Notes: generated from the letters alone by a model not told the origin. DNA of 64,000 nt from Allobosea sp. (GCA_017307955.1 JAFKFV010000010.1:62001-126000), one strand, 5' to 3'. Numbered from the stretch's first letter, positions 36,611-46,313 are shown. Translations and numbers: made by a program.

Positions 36611-37498
36611 CTTTCCTCCAGAGCCTCGCGTCCAGAATTTGGGCCCCAGGACCTCCAGCAGAAGCCGATTGAACGCCTCCGGCGCTTCCATCATCGGGAA
36701 ATGGCCCGGGCCCTCCATGAGGATGATCTCGAGATTGTCGAGGTCGATCAGCTCGTTGCGGCGGGCGAGCAGTGCGGAGTTGATCGCGACGGCGCTGATG
36801 CCGGGCAGCGGCCAGACGGCGGCGATGTCCCAGCGGAGCAGCGCTTCGAGGACGCCGAGCGCGGCCTCCGGGTCGCTGGCGGCCATGCCCTCGGCGATCA
36901 GGGCCTTGAGCTCCGGAGCGGCATCCAAGCCGGTGATCGCGTCGATCATGCCGCGCATGCGGCCGGGGAAATCACCGCGGAAGCCGTTGATTCTCAATGC
37001 GATCTCATCCGCGGGACGCGCGGCGTAGAACATCGCCTCGGTGAAGGTGTCGACGCCGACGAGGAGGCGGCAGCGGCGGCCGAGCAGGCGCGCCGCCTCG
37101 ATTGCGACGGCGCCGCCCATGGAATGGCCGACAAGGACGACCTCGTCGGCACCAAGGGCATCGGCGACGGCGAGGATATCGGCGCCGAAACCCTCGATGG
37201 ACCAGTCCCCTGAAGGGCGCTGCGGATCGGCGCTGCCATGGCCGGGGAGGTCCACTGCCGCGACGCGGACATGCTGCGAAAGCGGGCCGATCTGGGCCGA
37301 CCAGAACTCGGCGCGGCAGGCCCAGCCATGGATGAGGATGATCAGCGGTTTGCCGCTGCCGGCGACGCGCACGGGAATGCGGGCGCCATCGGCGGCCTCG
37401 ATCGTCAGGCGCGAGCAGTTTTCAACATTCATCGACAAAACGGACATGTTTCTCAGCGTGACATCGGCCAGCGGGACTGGTTGCATGGACCTCGACAT
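36557..37498 (-). CDS. Alpha/beta hydrolase with a repeat-derived C-terminal tail
   Basis: 313 residues. Oxyanion IHGWACR, nucleophile elbow GHSMGG, and catalytic His in GPGHFPMME are present, as in MhpC/RutD-like hydrolases. The last 17 residues (ALTLTLSHGERGWRGAI) and the stop codon are encoded by the repeat at 36481-36610, so the gene end was replaced. The start is uncertain: in-frame ATGs lie at 37498, 37486 and 37432. Confidence 0.82.
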   Translation of the reverse strand: MSRSMQPVPLADVTLRNMSVLSMNVENCSRLTIEAADGARIPVRVAGSGKPLIILIHGWACRAEFWSAQIGPLSQHVRVAAVDLPGHGSADPQRPSGDWSIEGFGADILAVADALGADEVVLVGHSMGGAVAIEAARLLGRRCRLLVGVDTFTEAMFYAARPADEIALRINGFRGDFPGRMRGMIDAITGLDAAPELKALIAEGMAASDPEAALGVLEALLRWDIAAVWPLPGISAVAINSALLARRNELIDLDNLEIILMEGPGHFPMMEAPEAFNRLLLEVLGPKFWTRGSGGKALTLTLSHGERGWRGAI

Positions 37499-37621
37499 TA
37501 GGACGCCGGCTTCGGGCCTTCCTGCTCAAAGCAGCGGCACGCGAAGGCTGCAATTTCCGCATGGAGCGGCCTTGACCGTCCTTATCCACGGGACGGATAG
37601 TTGCATACAGAAATTGCTGAA

Positions 37622-38074
37622 ATGGACACGTCCGAAATGACCGCAGCCCAGCTCCCCGCCCCGCTCGTCAGTGGCGGTCGCTTCTATGCGATGCGCCTCA
37701 AGCCGGGCGAGGACGTGCTGGACACGCTGCAGGCCTTCGTCGCCGCCAACGACATGAAGGCGGCTGCGATCGTGACCGTGGTCGGCAGCCTGACCCATGC
37801 GATGATCCGCTACGCGGCGCAGCCGGTCGGCGCGCTGCGCGAGGGGCTGTTCGAGATCGTCTCGATGATCGGGACGGTCGAGGCGACGGGCAACCATGTG
37901 CACATCTCCTGCTCGGACGAGACGGGCGCCATGTTTGGCGGCCACATGCTGTCCGGCTGCCTCACCCGGACCACCTGCGAGATCGTGCTGGTCGAGCTGA
38001 CGGATTTCGCCTTCTCGCGGGAATATTGCCCGATCTCGACCTGGGACGAACTCGTCGTCTCGCCGCGCAGCTGA
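37622..38074 (+). CDS. PPC-domain (DUF296) protein
   Basis: About 150 residues covering one PPC (plants and prokaryotes conserved) domain. Its metal-type motif reads GNHVHISCSDETGAMFGGHM. Bacterial members are trimers annotated as DNA-binding, but most have no shown function. It precedes an ECF transporter module by 57 bp and may be linked to it. ATG 37622 or 37637 are possible; no clear ribosome site. Confidence 0.8.
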   Translation: MDTSEMTAAQLPAPLVSGGRFYAMRLKPGEDVLDTLQAFVAANDMKAAAIVTVVGSLTHAMIRYAAQPVGALREGLFEIVSMIGTVEATGNHVHISCSDETGAMFGGHMLSGCLTRTTCEIVLVELTDFAFSREYCPISTWDELVVSPRS

Positions 38075-38131
38075 GGGCGGATCGCGCATGGCCGCCCTCC
38101 CCGCCTTCTCCCACGCGACGGGCCTTCGCCG

Positions 38132-38914
38132 ATGAGCGCCGGCAAGGCGGGGCAGCCGAGCCTGCTCTTCACGCCGGGCGAGAGCCTGCTGCACCGGGCG
38201 AACCCGATCACCTCGCTCGCGCTGATGCTGTGGATGATCTCGGCGGCCGCCGTGCTGCCGACCATCGGCACGACCATCCTGACCGCAGCGGCGATCCTCG
38301 TCAGCCTCGTGACGGGCGTCGGCAAGCGCGCGGTGAAGCGGTTGCTGCTGACCATGACGCCGATCGGCGTCGCGCTCGTCGTCGTGCACGGTCTCCTCAT
38401 CGAGCGGCCGGACTTCTACGATCACGGCCTCGTCTCGATCAGCCCGAGCGGGCTCGACTATGCGTTGAGGGTGTTCATGCGCGTCGCGGCGATGCTGATG
38501 GCGACGCTGCTCTTCGTGACCACCACCCATCCGGCCGACATGCTGAAGGCGCTCGACCAGCGCGGCGTGCCGCCCGGCGTCGGCTATCTGGTGGCGAGCC
38601 CGCTGCTGCTGATCGAGCCCTTCTCCGACCGCGCCAAGGCGATCCGCGATGCGCAGCGGGTGCGCGGGCTGGACATGACGGGGTCGTGGAAGGCCCGCAT
38701 CAAGGCTCTGCCGGTGCTGTTGATGCCGCTCATCACGCTCGCCCTCTCCGATCTCGACCAGCGCGCTTCGGTACTCTCCGGCCGGGCCTTCCGCGCGCTG
38801 CCGCGGCGGACCGTGATCAACGCGCCGCATGACTCGACCTTCCAGCTCTGGCTCCGCCGCCTGCTCTTCACGCTCGCCGTGCTCCAACTCGGGATTCCGC
38901 TGCTGTGGCGCTGA
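38132..38914 (+). CDS. ecfT: ECF transporter transmembrane component EcfT (CbiQ family)
   Basis: 260 residues with four or five membrane spans in the N-terminal half. The coupling helices carry the Ala-Arg-type motifs at DAQRVRGLD and, later, SGRAFRAL (canonical ARG boxes bind the ATPases). Energises vitamin or metal uptake together with an S component, which is not encoded nearby. Confidence 0.85.
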   Translation: MSAGKAGQPSLLFTPGESLLHRANPITSLALMLWMISAAAVLPTIGTTILTAAAILVSLVTGVGKRAVKRLLLTMTPIGVALVVVHGLLIERPDFYDHGLVSISPSGLDYALRVFMRVAAMLMATLLFVTTTHPADMLKALDQRGVPPGVGYLVASPLLLIEPFSDRAKAIRDAQRVRGLDMTGSWKARIKALPVLLMPLITLALSDLDQRASVLSGRAFRALPRRTVINAPHDSTFQLWLRRLLFTLAVLQLGIPLLWR

Positions 38915-39756
38915 TCGACGTCGCCGACCTCGCCTTCCGCTTCCCGCGCGCGAAAGAGCTCGTCCTCGACGGGATAACCCTTTCGATCGAAGCCGGCGAG
39001 CGGGTGGCGATCCTCGCCCCCAACGCCGCCGGCAAGACAACCCTCGCCCGCTGGCTCTCCGGCCTCCTGCCGGAGGGCGTGCTGACTGCCGAGCGCGGCC
39101 ATGTCGCGATGGCAGGGAAGCCCTTCGCCGAATGGTCGGTCGCCGAGCGCGCCACCGCGATCCAGTTCGTCGGGCAGGTGCCGTCGCAGCAGCTCACCGG
39201 CTGCGCTTTCACCGTTTATGAGGAGATCGCCTTCGGCCCCTGCAATCTCGCGCTGCCCGAGGCAGAGGTGCGGGCGCGGGTCGACGAGGCGCTGACCATC
39301 TGCAATCTCCGCCATCTCGCGGAGCGTGATCCCTTCACGCTCTCGGGCGGCGAGACGCAGCGGCTTTCGATCGCGGCGGCGCTCGCCATGAAGCCGCGGG
39401 TGCTGGTGCTCGACGAGCCGACCTCCAATCTCGACCCGGAATCACGCGACGATCTCCTGGCGCAGCTCGACCTCCTGCCGGGCGGGCTGACGATCATCGT
39501 GCTCGAAGTCGCGCTCCGGCCGTCGCTGGCGCTGGCGAAGCGCTTCCTGCTGCTCGACCAGGGCAGGATCGTCGCCGATGGCACCGCCTCGGAGGTGCTC
39601 AACGATCCGCGCTGCATCGAGACGCTCGGCATGACGGCCGTCACGGAGGCCGCCTTCCGGCTTCGCGAGGCGGGCCGTTGGCCGGATGCGACGCTGCTGC
39701 CGCTCACCCTCAATGAGGCCCTCGACAGTTTCGGAGCGCCCCGTGCTCACGGTTGA
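38905..39756 (+). CDS. ECF transporter ATPase A1 with altered Walker A
   Basis: 283 residues, GTG start overlapping ecfT by 10 nt. The signature LSGGETQR and Walker B VLVLDEPTSNLD are canonical. Walker A is APNAAGKT (residues 38-45), with Ala in place of the first Gly and Ala for the usual Gly at 41. It pairs with the next gene product. Confidence 0.86.
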   Translation: MALIDVADLAFRFPRAKELVLDGITLSIEAGERVAILAPNAAGKTTLARWLSGLLPEGVLTAERGHVAMAGKPFAEWSVAERATAIQFVGQVPSQQLTGCAFTVYEEIAFGPCNLALPEAEVRARVDEALTICNLRHLAERDPFTLSGGETQRLSIAAALAMKPRVLVLDEPTSNLDPESRDDLLAQLDLLPGGLTIIVLEVALRPSLALAKRFLLLDQGRIVADGTASEVLNDPRCIETLGMTAVTEAAFRLREAGRWPDATLLPLTLNEALDSFGAPRAHG

Positions 39757-40546
39757 CGACGTCACCTTCGCCTATGCGCCCGGCGCGCCGGTTCTCTCGG
39801 ACGTCACCTTCCATGTGCCGCCCGGCCAGGTGGTCGCCATCGTCGGCCGCAACGGCGCCGGCAAGAGCACGCTGCTGCGGCTCCTGAACGGGCTCTACCA
39901 GCCGGCGACCGGCGCCATCGTCGTCAATGGCAATGCGACCTCGGACACGCCCGTCCATCTCCTCGCGCGATCGATCGGCACGGTCTTCCAGGCGCCGGAA
40001 CAGCAGATCTTCAACGCCAAGGTCGTGGACGAGATCGCCTTCGGGCCGAAGCAGCTCGGCCTCACCGGCAAGGCGCTCGACGAGCGCGTCGGCGCGGTGC
40101 TCGAGCGCATCGGGCTCGCCGGCGAAGCGGAGACGCATCCGCTCGATATCGACGCCTCGGCGCGCCGGATGGTCGCGATCGGCTCGGTGCTCGCCATGCA
40201 GCCGCCGGTGCTGCTGCTCGACGAGGCGCAGCGCGGTCTCGACAAGGCGGCGATCGACCGGCTGGCGAAGATCATCGCCGACGAGAAGGCGCGCGGCACG
40301 ACGGTGCTGCTCGTCTGTCACGACATGGATTTCGTCGCCCGCAATGCCGATCGCGTGCTCGGCCTCGCGCGGGGACGGCTCGCTGCCGACCTCTCCACCG
40401 AAGGGTTCTTCACCGATGCGGCGCTGACGGCGGCGATCGGCGTCGAGGTTCCCGACATGGTGTCGCTCTCCGCCGCGCTCGGTCTCGCGCCGGCGCTCTC
40501 GCCCGAGCGCTTCGCGGCGGCGTGGATGGCGCGAAACGAGGCTTGA
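39743..40546 (+). CDS. ECF transporter ATPase A2 with degenerate signature motif
   Basis: 267 residues from GTG 39743 (CGGAG 6 nt upstream; 14-nt overlap with A1). Walker A GRNGAGKST and Q-loop FQAPEQQIF are canonical. The signature expected as LSGGQ reads I136-D-A-S-A140, and the D-loop region reads DEAQRGLD. The pair A1/A2 therefore has one normal and one degenerate composite ATP site. Confidence 0.85.
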   Translation: MLTVDDVTFAYAPGAPVLSDVTFHVPPGQVVAIVGRNGAGKSTLLRLLNGLYQPATGAIVVNGNATSDTPVHLLARSIGTVFQAPEQQIFNAKVVDEIAFGPKQLGLTGKALDERVGAVLERIGLAGEAETHPLDIDASARRMVAIGSVLAMQPPVLLLDEAQRGLDKAAIDRLAKIIADEKARGTTVLLVCHDMDFVARNADRVLGLARGRLAADLSTEGFFTDAALTAAIGVEVPDMVSLSAALGLAPALSPERFAAAWMARNEA

Positions 40547-40707
40547 CGGTTCGTGCAGGCCCCGCTTAGCTATCGCAGTGCAGCATCGGACCCGAAGACG
40601 GGAGAGGCTGCGCCGCGGGAAGAGATCTCCATCGTTCTCATTCGTTCCCCGATTGCGAAGGGCAGCAAGCCTGGCGTCGGCATCCAGCTCGGAAAGCAGG
40701 ATCCGCC

Positions 40708-42186
40708 ATGGTGAAAGACGGCAAGCGCCACCTCCACAGCCTTCGTGACAGCCGCACGATCTATATCGACGGGCGCAAGGTCCCGGACGTCACGAGCGAT
40801 CCGGCCTTCGCGAATGCCGTCGCGACCTCGGCGCGCTTCTACGACTACCAGGCGGACCCGGCGAACAGCGAAGCCATGACCTTCCGCTCGCCGAAGACGG
40901 GCGACGCGGTGAGCCGGGCCTGGCAGTTGCCGCGCAATCACCGCGAACTCGTCGAGCGGCGCGAGGCGCTGACGCGCTGGGCGGCGATGACCTGCGGCAT
41001 GGTCGGCCGCTCACCGGATCACGTCGCCTCGACGCTGGTCGGCTTCCGCATGGGCCTCCCGGCTTTCCGCGACAACGACCCGGCCCGCGCGGCGGCCGTC
41101 GAATCCTATTTCGACTATGCCCGCGACAACGACCTCTACCTCTCCTACGTCATCATCAACCCGCAGTCGGACAAGGCGAAGTCGGCGAGCGGCCAGCCCG
41201 ACGCGCATCTCGTCGCCTCGGTGGTCGACGAGGATGCCGAGGGCATCACCATCCGCGGCGCCAAGATGCTGGCGACGAGCGGCATCATGGCCAACGAGAT
41301 CCTGGTCTCGGGCTTCAACGCCCTGCAGGCCGGCGACGAGGCCTATGCCTTCACGGCCGTGACGCCGATCGGCACCAGGGGCCTGACGCTGATGTCGCGG
41401 CGCAGCTACGAGCAGGCGGCGACCTCGACCTTCGACTATCCGCTCTCCAGCCAGTTCGACGAGAACGACGCCGTCGTCTATTTCGACGACGTCAAGATCC
41501 CGTGGGACCGCGTCTTCGTCTTCAAGGATCTGAAGATGGCGCAGGCGCAGTGGCACGACACGCGCGCCCATGTCATGCAGAACTACCAGTGCATGATCCG
41601 CCTGATGGTGAAGCTGAAATTCCTGCTCGGCCTCGCCCGCAAGATCGCCGAGATCAACAACATCATCAATTTTCCGCAGGTGCGCGAGACGCTCGGCCTC
41701 GTCGCGGCCAAGGTCAATAATATCGAGGCGCTGATCGTCGCCATGGAGGCGGCGGGCGAGAGCTTCAACGGCTTCTACGTGCCGAACCGCACCATGCTGT
41801 GCACGGCGCAGGTGATCGCGCAGACGACCTATCCCGAGATCGTCGAGGCCATCCGCACGCTCTCCGGCGGCGGCATGATCATGGTGCCCTCCTCCGAGGC
41901 GGATTTCGAGACGCCGGAAACCCGCGCCATCATCGAGAAGACGCAGCGCTCGGTCGTCACCAACTCGGAAGGCCGCGTCAAGCTGATGAAGCTCGCCTGG
42001 GACGCGGTCGGCTCGGAGTTCGGCTCGCGCCATCTGCAATATGAGATGTTCTATTCCGGCCCGACCTTCGTCACGCGCGGCAACTCGTTCCGCTTCTTCG
42101 ACTGGGACGGAGTGAAGGGCTTTGTCGACGGCTTCATGGACAGCTACGCGCTGCAGGGCGAGACGCTGCGCCCGGCGGCGGAGTGA
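40708..42186 (+). CDS. HpaB-family FADH2-dependent monooxygenase
   Basis: 492 residues of the 4-hydroxyphenylacetate 3-hydroxylase (large component) family, an acyl-CoA dehydrogenase-like fold. Family segments include YVIINPQSDK, KMLATSGIMANE, and the C-terminal LSGGGMIMVPSS. The flavin reductase partner is at 45810 in the same operon. HpaB-like enzymes hydroxylate phenols or open pyridine/pyrrole-type rings. The start has AGCAGGA 6 nt upstream. First gene of the 40.7-49.2 kb operon. Confidence 0.9.
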   Translation: MVKDGKRHLHSLRDSRTIYIDGRKVPDVTSDPAFANAVATSARFYDYQADPANSEAMTFRSPKTGDAVSRAWQLPRNHRELVERREALTRWAAMTCGMVGRSPDHVASTLVGFRMGLPAFRDNDPARAAAVESYFDYARDNDLYLSYVIINPQSDKAKSASGQPDAHLVASVVDEDAEGITIRGAKMLATSGIMANEILVSGFNALQAGDEAYAFTAVTPIGTRGLTLMSRRSYEQAATSTFDYPLSSQFDENDAVVYFDDVKIPWDRVFVFKDLKMAQAQWHDTRAHVMQNYQCMIRLMVKLKFLLGLARKIAEINNIINFPQVRETLGLVAAKVNNIEALIVAMEAAGESFNGFYVPNRTMLCTAQVIAQTTYPEIVEAIRTLSGGGMIMVPSSEADFETPETRAIIEKTQRSVVTNSEGRVKLMKLAWDAVGSEFGSRHLQYEMFYSGPTFVTRGNSFRFFDWDGVKGFVDGFMDSYALQGETLRPAAE

Positions 42187-43391
42187 GCGGCGTGGACGGC
42201 GCAGCGCCGGAGCTGCTCGCGGAGATCGAGCGCCTCGCCTTCATGGAGCATGGCCGCGCGGGTCTCCAACTGCGCGACGAGGGGCCGCTCGCGGGCCTCT
42301 CCTTCGCCGTGAAGGACCTTTTCGACGTCGCCGGCTATCGCTCGTCCTGGGGCAATCCCGACCAGTTGCGCGATGGCGACGTAGCGGTCGCGACGGCGCC
42401 GGCCGTGCTCGCGCCGCTGATGGCCGGCGCGCGCATGGCGGGCAAGACCGCGACCGACGAGCTCGCCTGCGGCATGTTCGGCATGAACCCGCATTTCGGC
42501 ATCCCGATCAATCCGGCCGCGCCGGACCGCGCGCCGGGCGGCTCGTCGAGCGGCTCGGCCTCGGCCGTCGCGGCGGGGCTCGCCGATTTCGGGCTCGGTA
42601 CCGATACGGGCGGCTCGATCCGCGTGCCGGCCAGTTTCTGCGGTCTTTATGGCCTCCGCACCACGCATGGCCGCGTCTCGGTCGCCGGCGTCATGCCGAT
42701 GGCGCCGAGCTTCGACACGGTTGGCTGGCTGACGCGCGACATCGCCACCATGCGGCGGGTGACGGAGGTCTATTTCGGGCCGATCGCCGCGGCTCCGTCG
42801 CCCCGGCTGATGATCGCCCGCGACGCCTTCGACATTCCCGAGCTGGCGATCGGCGCGGCGCTGCTGCCGATTGCGCGGAGCCTCGGCGCGGCCTCCGAGA
42901 TCACGCTCTATCCGGACGGCGTCGGCGCGGTGCTCGACATTTTCCGCCCGCTGCAGCTGCATGATCTCTATGCGACTCTCGGCGGCTGGGCGACGCGGCC
43001 CGGACGCCGGCTCTCGCAGGCGGTCGGGGAGCGGATTGCGCTGGCCTCGCGGACCGATCCGGCGCTGGTCGCGGCGGCGATGCCGCGCCGCGAGGCGCTG
43101 ACGCAGCGGCTCGTCGATCTTCTCGGCGATGACGGCATCCTCGTCATCCCGACGGCGCATGACCTGCCGCCGCTCCGCGATGCGCCCGTCTCGGCGCAGG
43201 TCGCCTTCCGCGAGAAGACGCTCGCGCTGACCTCGGTCGCGAGCCTCGCGCGGCTGCCGCAACTTGCGATACCCGCGACCTTTGTCGAGGGCTGCCCGGT
43301 CGGGCTCTCGCTGATCGCCGGGCCGCGCGGCGAAGGCCGGCTGATCGCCTTCGCCGAGACGATCGGCGATCTTGCGGCGCGCCATCCATGA
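42183..43391 (+). CDS. Amidase-signature family hydrolase
   Basis: 402 residues, shorter than typical. Lys in FAVKDLFDV, cis-Ser in APGGSSSGSASAV and nucleophile in GTDTGGSIRVP form the triad. GTG start overlaps the HpaB stop (GTGA). Resembles AtzE/biuret-type and indoleacetamide-type small amidases; the substrate is probably a product of the ring-opening step. Confidence 0.87.
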   Translation: MSGVDGAAPELLAEIERLAFMEHGRAGLQLRDEGPLAGLSFAVKDLFDVAGYRSSWGNPDQLRDGDVAVATAPAVLAPLMAGARMAGKTATDELACGMFGMNPHFGIPINPAAPDRAPGGSSSGSASAVAAGLADFGLGTDTGGSIRVPASFCGLYGLRTTHGRVSVAGVMPMAPSFDTVGWLTRDIATMRRVTEVYFGPIAAAPSPRLMIARDAFDIPELAIGAALLPIARSLGAASEITLYPDGVGAVLDIFRPLQLHDLYATLGGWATRPGRRLSQAVGERIALASRTDPALVAAAMPRREALTQRLVDLLGDDGILVIPTAHDLPPLRDAPVSAQVAFREKTLALTSVASLARLPQLAIPATFVEGCPVGLSLIAGPRGEGRLIAFAETIGDLAARHP

Positions 43392-44311
43392 AGCTTCCCC
43401 GCGACGGCGCGCGCGACTTCACCGGCTATGGCCGCAACCCGCCGGATCCGCAATGGCCGGGCGGCGCGCGGCTGGCGCTCGTCGTCGTCCTCAATCTCGA
43501 GGAGGGCGCCGAGCCGTCGATCCCCGACGGCGACGCGGCGAGCGAGGCGGCGCTGACCGACGCCATTCCCGGCGAGGTGCCGGCCGGCAAGCGCGATTTC
43601 GTCGCCGAGACGCTGTTCGAATATGGCTCGCGCGTCGGCTTCTGGCGGATCGCCGATCTCTTCGAGGAGCGCGGCGTCCGCCTGACCGTCAATGCCTGCG
43701 CGCAGGCGCTCGCCCGCAACGCCGAGATCGCCGGCTATCTCCGCAATAGCACCGCCGATCTCTGCGCCCACGGCGACCGTTTCGTCCGGCACTACCGGAT
43801 GAGCGAGGACGAGGAGCGCACCGCAATCGCCCGCGCCCATGCCGGCATCCTCGCCGCGACCGGCCGGGCGCCGCAGGGCTGGCAGAGCCGCTATTCGTCC
43901 AGCGAGGCGACGCGGCGGCTCCTCGTCGAGCATGGAGGGTTCGTCTATGATTCAGATAGTTATGCCGATGACCTTCCTTATTGGATGAAGGTCGGCGAAC
44001 GTCCCTGGCTCGTGGTGCCGCACAGTTTCACGCATAACGACAACCGCCTCGCCACGGCGAAGCTCGGCACGGCGGTCGATTTCTACGAGCATCTCGCCGC
44101 CGCCTTCCGCGTGCTCCATGCCGAGGCTGCCAGGCGGCCGCGCATGATGACCGTGAGCCTGCATGGACGGGTCTCAGGCCAGCCGTCGCGCTTCGAGGCG
44201 GTGCAGCGCTTCCTCGATCTCGTTGGCCGGACGGAAGGCGTCTGGTGTGCCGGCCGGTCGGAGATTGCGCGGCACTGGATGGCGACACATCCGGCGGAGG
44301 CGGCGTCGTGA
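43388..44311 (+). CDS. PuuE allantoinase-like polysaccharide deacetylase-fold hydrolase
   Basis: 307 residues. LNLEEGAE near the N-terminus, ADLCAHGDRF and SYADDLPYWM are typical of PuuE-type allantoinases/cyclic amide hydrolases rather than true sugar deacetylases. The enzyme probably opens a cyclic amide. ATGA overlap with the amidase gene. Confidence 0.83.
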   Translation: MKLPRDGARDFTGYGRNPPDPQWPGGARLALVVVLNLEEGAEPSIPDGDAASEAALTDAIPGEVPAGKRDFVAETLFEYGSRVGFWRIADLFEERGVRLTVNACAQALARNAEIAGYLRNSTADLCAHGDRFVRHYRMSEDEERTAIARAHAGILAATGRAPQGWQSRYSSSEATRRLLVEHGGFVYDSDSYADDLPYWMKVGERPWLVVPHSFTHNDNRLATAKLGTAVDFYEHLAAAFRVLHAEAARRPRMMTVSLHGRVSGQPSRFEAVQRFLDLVGRTEGVWCAGRSEIARHWMATHPAEAAS

Positions 44312-45813
44312 GCCGCCTGGTCATCATGGGCGGGCTCGTCGCCGATCTGGCGGCCGGGACGGCAGAGGCCCGCGACCTCGTCATCGAGGATGGCCGCATC
44401 GCCGCGATCCTCGCCCCCGGCACGGCCGGCATGGCGGGTGCCGAGCATCGCGATGCGCGCGACCGGCTGATCCTGCCCGGGCTGGTGAACAGCCACACCC
44501 ATGGCCACGCCAATCTCGTGAAGGGCGTCGCCGACCGCTGGACGCTGGAGGCCTCGCTCACCAACGGACCGTGGATGGGCGGCGCGCGCGACGTCGAGAC
44601 CATCTATCTTTCGACGCTGGTCGGCGCACTCGACATGGTCTCGAAGGGCTGCACCGCCTGCTTCGATCTCGTCTACGAGTTTCCGCGCCCGAGCCTCGAC
44701 GGCTTTATGGCCGTCGCGCGCGCCTATGCCGATGCCGGGATGCGGGCCGTGCTGGCGCCGATGGTGGCGGACCGGACGCTGTTCGCCGCCATTCCGGGTC
44801 TCGCCGACAGCCTGCCGGAGGATCTCCGCGCCGAGGTCGGGCGGTTTGCGCTCGGCAGCGGCGAGGCGACGATCGAGGCGCTGGAGGCGATCGCCGCGGC
44901 GCGCGGCAACCTGCCGACCGGCATCACGCTGGCGATGGCGCCGACGATCCCGCATCACTGCTCCGAGCCGTTCCTTATGCAGGTGGCGGGGATCGCGGAG
45001 CGGCATGGCCTGCCGGTCCACATGCATATCGCCGAGTCGCGGCTGCAGGCGGTGGCGGCGCAGAAGCTGTGGGGCAAGTCGCCGGTCGCCTATCTCGCCG
45101 AGCGTGGCCTGCTCTCGCCGCGCTTCATCGCGGCGCATGCGGTTTGGCTCGGCCTCGACGATCTCGATCTGCTTGCGGAGGCCGGAGCGTCGGTCGCGCA
45201 TATCCCGGCCTCCAATTTCCGCCTCGGCGCCGGCATCGCGCATGTGCGGCCGATGCTGGAGCGCGGCATACGCGTCGGCCTTGCCACCGACGGCGCCAAT
45301 TCCTCGGACGCGCTCTCGATGCCCGAGGCGATGCGGCTCGCCAGCCTCGCCTCGCGCGCCTTCGCCGGCCCGCGCGAAGCCTGGCTCTCGGGCGTCGAGA
45401 CGTTGCGGCTCGCGACCGAAGGCGGGGCGGGCATTCTCGGTCTCCCTGGCGGCGGGCGCATCGCGGTGGGCGCGCTGGCCGATCTCACCTTCTACGATCT
45501 GCGCCATATCGATTTCATGCCGCTCAACGATGCGCTCAACCAGGTCGTGACGGCGGCGGGACCCGATGCGGTCAGCGATGTCATGGTCGGCGGCCGCTTC
45601 GTGAAGGCGGACGGGCGGATCACCACCATCGATCCGGCGAGCCTGCGCGAGCGGGTCGCCGAGACGGTCGCCCGGCTCGGCGCCGCCCTTGCCGGCCCGC
45701 GCGCGCTCGCGGCGAGGCTGGAGCCGCATGTCGTCGCCTTAGCAGAGCGCGCGCGCGCCATTCCGCTTCCCATCAGCCGTCTCCTGCCCGTCGAAGGGGA
45801 AAGGACATCATGA
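44308..45813 (+). CDS. Amidohydrolase-family deaminase (COG0402)
   Basis: 501 residues. Metal ligands are in NSHTHGHANL, HMHIAES and HAVWLG, and the catalytic Asp in TDGANSSD. This is the pattern of zinc/iron aminohydrolases acting on cytosine, guanine, triazines or adenosine derivatives. GTG start at 44308 (GTGA overlap). Confidence 0.86.
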   Translation: MSRLVIMGGLVADLAAGTAEARDLVIEDGRIAAILAPGTAGMAGAEHRDARDRLILPGLVNSHTHGHANLVKGVADRWTLEASLTNGPWMGGARDVETIYLSTLVGALDMVSKGCTACFDLVYEFPRPSLDGFMAVARAYADAGMRAVLAPMVADRTLFAAIPGLADSLPEDLRAEVGRFALGSGEATIEALEAIAAARGNLPTGITLAMAPTIPHHCSEPFLMQVAGIAERHGLPVHMHIAESRLQAVAAQKLWGKSPVAYLAERGLLSPRFIAAHAVWLGLDDLDLLAEAGASVAHIPASNFRLGAGIAHVRPMLERGIRVGLATDGANSSDALSMPEAMRLASLASRAFAGPREAWLSGVETLRLATEGGAGILGLPGGGRIAVGALADLTFYDLRHIDFMPLNDALNQVVTAAGPDAVSDVMVGGRFVKADGRITTIDPASLRERVAETVARLGAALAGPRALAARLEPHVVALAERARAIPLPISRLLPVEGERTS

Positions 45814-46313
45814 CCGCGCCCGTCGACCCGATGGAGTTCCGCCGCGCCTGCTCGCTGTTCGCGACCGGCGTCGCCGTCGTCACCACGCATCACGGCGATG
45901 TCTTCGCCGGAATGACGATCAACTCCTTCGCCTCCGTCTCGCTGGACCCTTCGCTGGTGCTCTGGAGCATCCGCGACAATGCCCGTTCGCGCGGCATCTT
46001 CGAGGGGGCGGGCCGGTTCGCCATCAACATCCTCGCCAGCGAGCAGATCGCCGAGGCGCGGCATTTCTCCAAGCACACGCTGGAGGCCTTCGAGGGCGAG
46101 CCGATGAGCATTTCGGAGCGCGGGCTGCCGCTTCTCCCCGGCGCCCTCGCCCATCTCGAATGCGAGACCCGCGCCATCCATGACGGCGGCGATCACCGCA
46201 TCATCGTCGGCGAGGTCGTGGCGCTCTCGGCGCGCGACGGCGACCCGCTGCTCTTCTTCCGTGGCCGCCTCGCGGCCGGTTTCGGCGCCTTCGAACAGAG
46301 CGGACACGCATGA
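45810..46313 (+). CDS. Flavin reductase (HpaC/DIM6 family)
   Basis: 167 residues. TGVAVVTT and GMTINSFASVSLDPSLVLWSI are diagnostic of the flavin-reductase-like FMN-binding split barrel. It would supply reduced flavin to the HpaB-type enzyme at 40708 and perhaps to the LLM enzyme at 26596. ATGA overlap with both neighbours. Confidence 0.92.
   Translation: MTAPVDPMEFRRACSLFATGVAVVTTHHGDVFAGMTINSFASVSLDPSLVLWSIRDNARSRGIFEGAGRFAINILASEQIAEARHFSKHTLEAFEGEPMSISERGLPLLPGALAHLECETRAIHDGGDHRIIVGEVVALSARDGDPLLFFRGRLAAGFGAFEQSGHA

Noticed and set aside
37590..37616. GG-N10-GC element before the PPC gene
   Set aside because: The -12 half (TTGCA) fits, but the -24 half is only GG with no further match, and the start would fall 6 nt before the ATG, too close for a ribosome site.
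44163..46313. Open frame of 716 codons overlapping the COG0402 deaminase in another frame
   Set aside because: Only its last 167 codons are real (flavin reductase from ATG 45810); the rest is arginine-rich out-of-frame sequence.
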